From: Butyrivibrio hungatei
GTDB taxonomy: Bacteria; Bacillota; Clostridia; Lachnospirales; Lachnospiraceae
DNA: 56,143 bases
Reading direction: 5' to 3'
NCBI RefSeq assembly: GCF_900101605.1
Contig: NZ_FMUR01000022.1
Location: 1 to 56,143, forward strand
Positions 51,623-56,143 of the stretch are shown piece after piece. A program made the position numbers and the translations under genes. The notes beneath the pieces are model-generated. The model saw only the letters and a list, made by a program, of their open reading frames with translations, ran no database searches and had not been told where the DNA came from. The first letter of the stretch is position 1, and every line of letters starts with the position of its first letter.

Positions 51623-52597
51623 TTATTTAGCTTTTATAAGATAAGAACTTATTTTTTCCATGAGCGTGTTATAGCCCTTGTTTACATATTTGTTTCCTGT
51701 GATTATAAATGTCATTGCTGTAATGCCAAGTGCAACTATGATCTGAATAGGCATCTCTTCTATGCTTATTCCTGCTTTTGTCATGAACCTGTGAGTTGGG
51801 ATGATCACAAAACTTGAAAGGACATAGATGCAAAGCGTTCGCTGTCCGTATATTGTAATCGGAAATTCTTTATCTGGCATGAGGTTTACTAATGCAAATA
51901 TTATTATCGTAGCTATGATGTAGATTGTCCCCCTTAATACCATTCCCTGCATGTTATCAAGTTTTGTCGCACTATACGACTGGATAAGTTCATACATCTT
52001 CACAGGCATTATGCCTCTGATATTTAAGTATACGGTAACTGCGAAAGCAACAATCAAAAGTACCAGACTGTATATCTTAGGAATTTTTCTAATTTTTTCT
52101 ATACTCTCTTTTTTAAATTTATAACCAAGTATGAAATACGAAAAAAACGATACGGTTCTTGATATTGAGAAAAACCTCTCCGCTTCTCCTATGCATCCGC
52201 AATATATTCCTACAAAGAATGCCAGTATTACCATTCCTTTTACCCTGTCAAAATATTTTACGGTAACTCTCCAGAAAAAAAGACTCAGCAAATACCAAAA
52301 TACATATATAGGTTTAAAGAAATTTATTTTGTTGATCGCAGTTCCCTGAATAAACATCCAGATTGTGTTAAATATAATGAACGGAATAATCGTTGTCTTC
52401 AATAATTTCTCCGGCTTTGCATCTGACTTCGAAAAATATCCGGATATAAAAATAAAGAGCGGCATGTGGAATGAATAGATCACCGCCCTTATAAGTCCCA
52501 ACTTTCCTGTTGTCCCAAACTCCTCAAGTGCATGCCCAAATACTACCAAGGTTATCAGCAGTACTTTCATGTTGTCGAATGAATAATCTCGTTTCAT
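51623..52597 (-). CDS. Acyltransferase-3 family integral membrane protein
   Basis: 324 residues with about ten membrane helices. The N-terminus MKRDYSFDNMKVLLITLVVF, the conserved His in VFGHALEEFG and RAVIYSFHMPLFIFISGYF are typical of OatA/fucose-4-O-acetylase-like acyltransferases, which O-acylate surface polysaccharides or peptidoglycan. The start overlaps the stop of the upstream putative nuclease gene by 4 bp (ATGA) and has no strong ribosome site of its own, so translation is coupled. This pairing with a nuclease behind a repeat RNA is unexpected. Confidence 0.85.
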   Translation of the reverse strand: MKRDYSFDNMKVLLITLVVFGHALEEFGTTGKLGLIRAVIYSFHMPLFIFISGYFSKSDAKPEKLLKTTIIPFIIFNTIWMFIQGTAINKINFFKPIYVFWYLLSLFFWRVTVKYFDRVKGMVILAFFVGIYCGCIGEAERFFSISRTVSFFSYFILGYKFKKESIEKIRKIPKIYSLVLLIVAFAVTVYLNIRGIMPVKMYELIQSYSATKLDNMQGMVLRGTIYIIATIIIFALVNLMPDKEFPITIYGQRTLCIYVLSSFVIIPTHRFMTKAGISIEEMPIQIIVALGITAMTFIITGNKYVNKGYNTLMEKISSYLIKAK

Positions 52598-53217
52598 AAT
52601 ACTTCTTTGTCCATTAATCCTGAAATGGAAACTATATCATTACATATGTTTAGCTGTTTAATATCAAATTTCTTAGAAATAAAAGTTTTTTCAGAATATT
52701 TTTCCTCATTATATTTCTTTTTCATAATGAGCAGAACTTTATTTTTAGGCGCAATCAGCTTTCTTACATCTTCTTTATATAGAGATACAGGAATATCCGT
52801 TTTCCTATTTTTCTTTACACCTAAGCTTAATACAAATTTTGTATCGCCAACAAAATAATCAGCTCTAATCTTTATGCCACTGTTTATAAAATCGCCAATC
52901 ATACAATTATTGAACAACAACTCATGAAGATAAGGTATCACAGCCAGCTTCTGTTCAACTTTCCCCTTATTGTCTATTGTAATATCTGAATCTGAAAGTT
53001 TATTTGCAATACATGCTTTGTAAAATCTCTGTGCAGAAAGCTTAGTTGTTATTCCCGTCAGATGCAAAAAAAACATATCTCTAAAGCTGATTTCAACATA
53101 TTCCTGAATTCCTAACTTTTCATAAACTATCAAAAATGTATTATTATTGAGGCATTCTTCATACTTTTTAGCCGCCTCCGTAATAATACGAATTGCATCC
53201 TTTTTGTTGATTTTCAT
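52594..53217 (-). CDS. Putative PBECR4-like nuclease (toxin-type) behind a structured repeat RNA
   Basis: 207 residues from ATG 53217 (GGGAG five bases upstream). An in-frame extension to 53373 would translate the terminator and the RNA repeats and is rejected. The protein begins MKINKKDAIRIITEAAKKYE and has a central block FRDMFFLHLTGITTKLSAQR, KVEQKLAVIPYLHELLFNNC, then FVLSLGVKKNRKTD. I associate FLHLTG with the PBECR4 (BECR-fold, RelE/barnase-like) domain, from memory and without a search. The C-terminal KKKYNEEKYSEKTFISKKFD is basic. Nuclease activity is inferred. AT-rich codon use differs from core genes nearby. Confidence 0.6.
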   Translation of the reverse strand: MKINKKDAIRIITEAAKKYEECLNNNTFLIVYEKLGIQEYVEISFRDMFFLHLTGITTKLSAQRFYKACIANKLSDSDITIDNKGKVEQKLAVIPYLHELLFNNCMIGDFINSGIKIRADYFVGDTKFVLSLGVKKNRKTDIPVSLYKEDVRKLIAPKNKVLLIMKKKYNEEKYSEKTFISKKFDIKQLNICNDIVSISGLMDKEVL

Positions 53218-53233
53218 TAAAACTCCCAAAAAA

Positions 53234-53257
53234 GAGGTTGTCCATAAGGACAACCTC
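53234..53257 (-). terminator. Intrinsic terminator between repeat RNA and nuclease gene
   Basis: A perfect 10-bp stem GAGGTTGTCC with a 4-nt loop, followed on the minus strand by TTTTTT (53228-53233) and at once by the nuclease gene's GGGAG. Most transcripts should end here, with limited read-through into the gene. Confidence 0.9.
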
Positions 53258-53272
53258 AACATAGTCTGTACG

Positions 53273-53380
53273 CTGATTTTTCTGTTGTCTGCCAACTGTC
53301 TGGCCTTTAAATCCAGCTTAAATGTCGAGTTTTTCTGTTGCTCGCCAACTGTCCGCCCTTCTATATGCGGCATAAATGTC
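53273..53380 (-). ncRNA. Two tandem 54-nt structured RNA repeats (candidate RNA antitoxin or riboregulator)
   Basis: Unit 1 is 53327-53380 and unit 2 is 53273-53326. Both run GACATTTA, hairpin 1, GACAGTTGGC, hairpin 2 (GTTG/CAAC), AGAAAAA. Hairpin 1 is CCGC/GCGG in unit 1 and CTGG/CCAG in unit 2, so two of four pairs changed on both sides, which is covariation supporting a folded RNA. A further hairpin (TTAGGTG/CACCTTAA) precedes unit 1. In unit 2, GACAAC can also pair with GTTGTC of the terminator stem. The region is delimited by a candidate promoter and the terminator. Confidence 0.7.
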
Positions 53381-53423
53381 AGATTTTTAAGGTGTCAGCT
53401 CACCTAACATTTCTGTCAATTAC

Positions 53424-53452
53424 ATCTTAGCAACGCTCTAATGATTAATCAA
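53424..53452 (-). promoter_or_regulatory. Candidate promoter of the repeat RNA
   Basis: Minus strand TTGATT (53447-53452), 17-bp spacer, TAAGAT (53424-53429). Predicted transcript from about 53417 to the terminator is roughly 190 nt. Confidence 0.5.
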
Positions 53453-53542
53453 GATATCAGCTTAATTCTTCATAAAAGTTTAAGTATTTTCCTGACAGGA
53501 TCCCCTTTGTATTTGTAAAATGCATTTTTTCACCTTCCAGTT

Positions 53543-55240
53543 TTACATTTCTTCCGGACATTCCATACCAAGAAGTCCACATCCTTCGGAAATTATCTTT
53601 GCAGTAATATTTACCAGTTGTAATTTTGCTTCTTTTTTCTTTTCATTTTTTTCCTTTAAAATCGGGCATTCCTGGTAAAACTTATTAAAATCAGAGCATA
53701 AGTTTATCATATATCTTGCTACTACTGAGGGTTCATAACTTTCAGCTGCACTACTCACGGCCTTTTCATATCCACCAATAGTTTTTATAATGGCAAAAGA
53801 AATATCATCTATAAGTGCCTGATAGTCTGTTACTTCATATTGTATTTCTTTTCCATACTTACGAAGTATACTCTTAGCCCGAGCATAAGTATATTGAACA
53901 TAAGGACCTGTCGTGCCGTCAAAGCTAAGCACTTCCTTCCATGAGAAGTTGATATTCTTTATTCGCTGATTGAACAGATCATGGAATATAACAGCTCCGA
54001 TTCCTACCTGCTTTGCAACTTCTTCCTTGTTATCAAGCGACGGATTCTTTTCTTCTATTAAATCTTCTGCTCGTTTGATTGCTTCTTTAAGTATATCTTC
54101 TGCATAGATGATATTGCCTGTACGAGTTGAAAGTTTCTCACCATCAAGACTCACCAGACCATAAGGAACATGAACAAGTTCCTTATAAAAATCATATCCC
54201 ATAAGTTCTATTGCCTTAAACACCTGCTTAAAGTGAAGCGACTGCTCAAGTCCTGTCACATAGAGGCATTTATCAAAGTTATACTTTTCCTTGCGGTAAA
54301 GAACAGCGGCAATATCGCGAGAATGATAGATTGAGCTTCCATCTTTTTTAGTGATCATGCATGGTGGCATATTATAATCAGAAAGATCTATTACGTTTGC
54401 GCCTTGGCTTTCTATGAGAAGCTTTTTCTCTTTTAACAGTTCTACAAGTGCCGGAACCTTTTCGCGATAGAAGCTTTCTCCTGTATATGAGTCAAAAGAA
54501 ATTCCAAGCATATCATAGACGCGCTCGAATTCCACTATACTGATATCTTTAAACCACTCCCATATTGATAAAGCCTCTTCATCACCATGTTCCATCTTTA
54601 CAAACCAATCTCGCGCTTCATCCATAAGCTCCGGATGTTCTTCTTTCTCATTGTTGAATTTCACATAGATATCAAGAAGCTCCTGTATTCCTTTTTTCTC
54701 AACCTCTTCCTTGCTACTCCATTTTTTATATGCCACTATCAGTTTTCCAAACTGCGTGCCCCAGTCTCCGAGATGATTAATCCGGATAACTTTATATCCA
54801 AGTTTTTCATGGATTTTATATAATGCATTTCCAATAACTGTAGTTCGCAAATGTCCTACATGAAAGTTCTTGGCGATGTTTGGTGAAGAGTAATCCATGC
54901 AAACAGTTTTATTATTTCCGATTTTCTCAACACCAAGATTCTCCTTTACTACTTGTTTTAGTACTTTTTCCGTAAAGAGCATTCGATTCACAAATATGTT
55001 GCAGTATCCATTAACTGAAAGTACTTCATCCAATCCAAGTTGATTCTTCTTTTGGTCTAATCCTTTTTTAATCTCAGTAGCTATCAGTGCCGGATTTTTA
55101 TGTAACAGCTTGGCAAAACCAAAACACGGAATTGCCATGTCACCCATTTTACTATCCGGCGGCGTTTCTATGAGAATAGTAATCTCCGAATCTGATAATC
55201 CCAAAATTTCTGCAACGACTTTACAAATTTCTTCTTTCAT
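53543..55240 (-). CDS. argS: Arginyl-tRNA synthetase
   Basis: 565 residues. Class Ia motifs: HIGH variant FHVGHLRTT, the arginine/A76 region NHLGDWGTQFGKL, KMSKS-like LSTRTGN, and a C-terminal anticodon-binding (DALR) domain ending in GCGLLGMECPEEM. The N-terminal Add-1 domain is present. It charges tRNA-Arg. AAAGGA precedes the ATG at 55240. Expression is controlled by the leader peptide/attenuator at 55277-55520. Confidence 0.96.
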   Translation of the reverse strand: MKEEICKVVAEILGLSDSEITILIETPPDSKMGDMAIPCFGFAKLLHKNPALIATEIKKGLDQKKNQLGLDEVLSVNGYCNIFVNRMLFTEKVLKQVVKENLGVEKIGNNKTVCMDYSSPNIAKNFHVGHLRTTVIGNALYKIHEKLGYKVIRINHLGDWGTQFGKLIVAYKKWSSKEEVEKKGIQELLDIYVKFNNEKEEHPELMDEARDWFVKMEHGDEEALSIWEWFKDISIVEFERVYDMLGISFDSYTGESFYREKVPALVELLKEKKLLIESQGANVIDLSDYNMPPCMITKKDGSSIYHSRDIAAVLYRKEKYNFDKCLYVTGLEQSLHFKQVFKAIELMGYDFYKELVHVPYGLVSLDGEKLSTRTGNIIYAEDILKEAIKRAEDLIEEKNPSLDNKEEVAKQVGIGAVIFHDLFNQRIKNINFSWKEVLSFDGTTGPYVQYTYARAKSILRKYGKEIQYEVTDYQALIDDISFAIIKTIGGYEKAVSSAAESYEPSVVARYMINLCSDFNKFYQECPILKEKNEKKKEAKLQLVNITAKIISEGCGLLGMECPEEM

Positions 55241-55276
55241 GTTTCAATTCCTTTCTTGATATTTTTTGATAAAAAA

Positions 55277-55323
55277 AGAACCGCAATAGATTTACAGCAA
55301 TCTGCTAAATCAATTACGGTTCT
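55277..55323 (-). terminator. Attenuator terminator of argS
   Basis: AGAACCGTAATTGATTTA pairs with the opposite arm ending in ATTGCGGTTCT (imperfect, about 18 bp), followed on the minus strand by TTTTTTT. It lies between the arginine-rich leader ORF and argS. Its 5' arm (GCAGAACCG) can alternatively pair with CGGTGCTGT just upstream (7 of 8 positions), a possible antiterminator. Confidence 0.9.
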
Positions 55324-55400
55324 GCTTTATATTACTTATTAACAGCACCGCACGGCAACAAGACATACGTTCTTGCAACCATGCGAATTATCTGCGATAG

Positions 55401-55460
55401 TTACAAGAACTTATGTCTCCTCTGTCTGCTCCTTAAGCTGTTTGTCAGTAATAAACTCAT
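55401..55460 (-). CDS. Arginine-rich leader peptide of argS (19 residues)
   Basis: ATG 55460 to TAA 55401 encodes MSLLLTNSLRSRQRRHKFL. AAGGA lies eight bases upstream, and a TTGACA/TATATT promoter 32 bp upstream. Codons 10-15 are AGG AGC AGA CAG AGG AGA, four arginines in six positions. The last codons form the 5' arm of a strong stem with 55354-55375 (ACATA-GTTCTTG pairing with CAAGAAC-TATGT). A ribosome stalled on the arginine codons would cover this arm. This is the layout of a translation-coupled attenuator sensing arginyl-tRNA. Confidence 0.8.
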   Translation of the reverse strand: MSLLLTNSLRSRQRRHKFL

Positions 55461-55491
55461 ACGAATCATCCTTTATAATAATATTGAATTT

Positions 55492-55520
55492 AATATACAA
55501 TATTCAAAAAAATCTGTCAA
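55492..55520 (-). promoter_or_regulatory. Sigma-A promoter of the argS leader
   Basis: Minus strand TTGACA (55515-55520), 17-bp spacer, TATATT (55492-55497). Start of transcription is expected near 55485, 25 bases before the leader ORF. Confidence 0.88.
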
Positions 55521-55553
55521 TTTACCTTTCTAATTTTATCCACATAATTGTTA

Positions 55554-55845
55554 TTATCTTTTAAATTCTTCAATGAACTGTTGAGAACGTACCGATGCAA
55601 ATGTTTCAATTGGCATTTTCGAAAGTTCATCTACACTAACCCAATTGTATGAAGAAGTCTCTCCTTCCTGTAAAATTATTCTATTTTTGGAATATCTGTT
55701 ATACACATATATATTTCATAGAATGTTTTGTATCCACAATGTTATACACATCCTACTCTAACTAAATTATTAGTATCTATCCCTGTCTCTTCTCTGAGCT
55801 CTCTAATTACACCCTAAACTCCCGTCATTTTATACCAAGGTTTGA
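55554..55845 (-). pseudogene. Degraded Nudix hydrolase gene
   Basis: The minus strand encodes Nudix-like fragments interrupted by stops and a frameshift. YKMTGV is followed by a stop; GVIRELREETGID (the Nudix helix) runs to VRVGCV and a stop; HCGYKTFYEIYMCITDIPKIE ends in a further stop. The frame then shifts to LQEGETSSYNWVSVDELSKM and continues to FIEEFKR and a TAA at 55554. At least two stops and one frameshift make it non-functional. It lies between the argS promoter and an IS1634-type transposase, so insertion-associated decay is plausible. Confidence 0.82.
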
Positions 55846-56143
55846 TCATGTCGGGACATTTAACCCCATGAACTCATAGAGTTCACATTGCTTTGCTGTT
55901 ATCTCAGATAGATGATGTGCCTTTCCGGGCTGCTGATAATACTCAATGGTATCCAGTTCATCAAGTAATGACTGGATTGTGTACCTGCTAAACAGACCGT
56001 TTTCATCCATCTTCTTTTTGATATAAGACACCATCTGAAGTGCTATAAACTGAATAAACAGTTTGCCTTCAAAGTTTTCTTCTGATGCGACGGACATTCG
56101 TCGCATGGAAAGCCGTTCCTTAAGGTTGCCAAAGGATTTTTCA
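55846..56143 (-). mobile_element. IS1634-type (IS4 superfamily) transposase, C-terminal end, cut by window edge
   Basis: The minus strand from the window end reads EKSFGNLKERLSMRRMSVAS, then FEGKLFIQFIALQMVSYIKK, YTIQSLLDELDTIEYYQQPG and a stop at 55846. The Y/EK-S-F-x-x-L-K-x-x-L-x-x-R-P/R-type segment and following helices are the C-terminus of IS1634-like DDE transposases. The rest of the gene lies to the right of the window. Whether the element is intact cannot be seen; no terminal inverted repeat is evident in the adjoining bases. Confidence 0.75.

Noticed and set aside
53218..53373. In-frame N-terminal extension of the putative nuclease
   Set aside because: It would translate the RNA repeats and the terminator, has no ribosome site, and the ATG at 53217 has GGGAG at the right distance.
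55261..55500. T-box riboswitch before argS
   Set aside because: No AGGGTGGTACCGCG-type T-box or Stem I elements are present; an arginine-rich leader ORF explains the structure better.

Overview
The window looks like a chromosomal segment of a low-GC, anaerobic Firmicute, most likely a Lachnospiraceae member near Butyrivibrio or Roseburia. The evidence is a class III (oxygen-sensitive) ribonucleotide reductase, an A-type flavodiiron protein, a T-box-controlled short prolyl-tRNA synthetase, a clostripain-type protease, and strong Shine-Dalgarno sites with frequent TTG and GTG starts. The neighbourhood of rqcP, divIC, tilS, hpt and ftsH matches the B. subtilis yabO to ftsH region but has no yabP, yabQ or spoIIE, which suggests a non-sporulating lineage (inference).

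Layout. 1-4.7 kb is an accessory island: the N-terminus and repeat-rich end of an IS21-type element, two divergent paralogues of unknown function, a small secreted protein, an XRE repressor with a candidate operator cluster, a small ORF, a Xis-like protein and a tyrosine integrase. It abuts the 3' end of a tRNA-Pro(CGG). 5-18 kb is core and metabolic: an AAA+ ATPase, a DUF5722 secreted protein, FprA, a solute-binding lipoprotein paired with a hybrid histidine kinase, a flavin-reductase-like protein, GreA, class II aldolase and a GH13 amylase. 18-26 kb is the conserved minus-strand group cca, PEGA protein, rqcP, divIC, tilS, hpt, ftsH. 26-30 kb is a tandem pair of membrane GGDEF proteins and a lipoprotein. 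30-37 kb holds T-box/proS, a KDG-kinase-like gene under a cre/LacI-type operator, nrdG, nrdD with a candidate NrdR box, and murI. 37-45 kb holds a repeat-bearing SH3 membrane protein, trxA, trmB, a DD-carboxypeptidase fused to a DUF4015-type barrel, an exonuclease, a YlmH-like protein and a Nudix hydrolase. 45-51 kb holds a clostripain-family protease, a MIF-type tautomerase and cstA. 51-56 kb is again partly accessory: a HAD hydrolase, an acyltransferase, a putative nuclease behind a structured repeat RNA, argS behind a leader-peptide attenuator, a broken Nudix gene and the end of an IS1634-type transposase.

The most interesting signals are regulatory RNAs. (1) At 53217-53429 (minus) two tandem 54-nt repeats with covarying hairpins lead into a perfect intrinsic terminator. 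The terminator is followed at once by the Shine-Dalgarno and start of a putative PBECR4-like nuclease. This is the gene order of a type III (RNA antitoxin) toxin-antitoxin locus, with an apparently different toxin. (2) At 55277-55520 argS is preceded by a promoter, a 19-codon leader ORF with four arginine codons in six positions, a strong stem overlapping its end, and a terminator. This is a classical translation-coupled attenuator in a phylum that usually uses T-boxes for this task; proS, 23 kb away, does use a T-box. (3) One uninterrupted ORF (40327-42882) joins an S11 DD-carboxypeptidase to a DUF4015-like putative glycosidase through two membrane helices.
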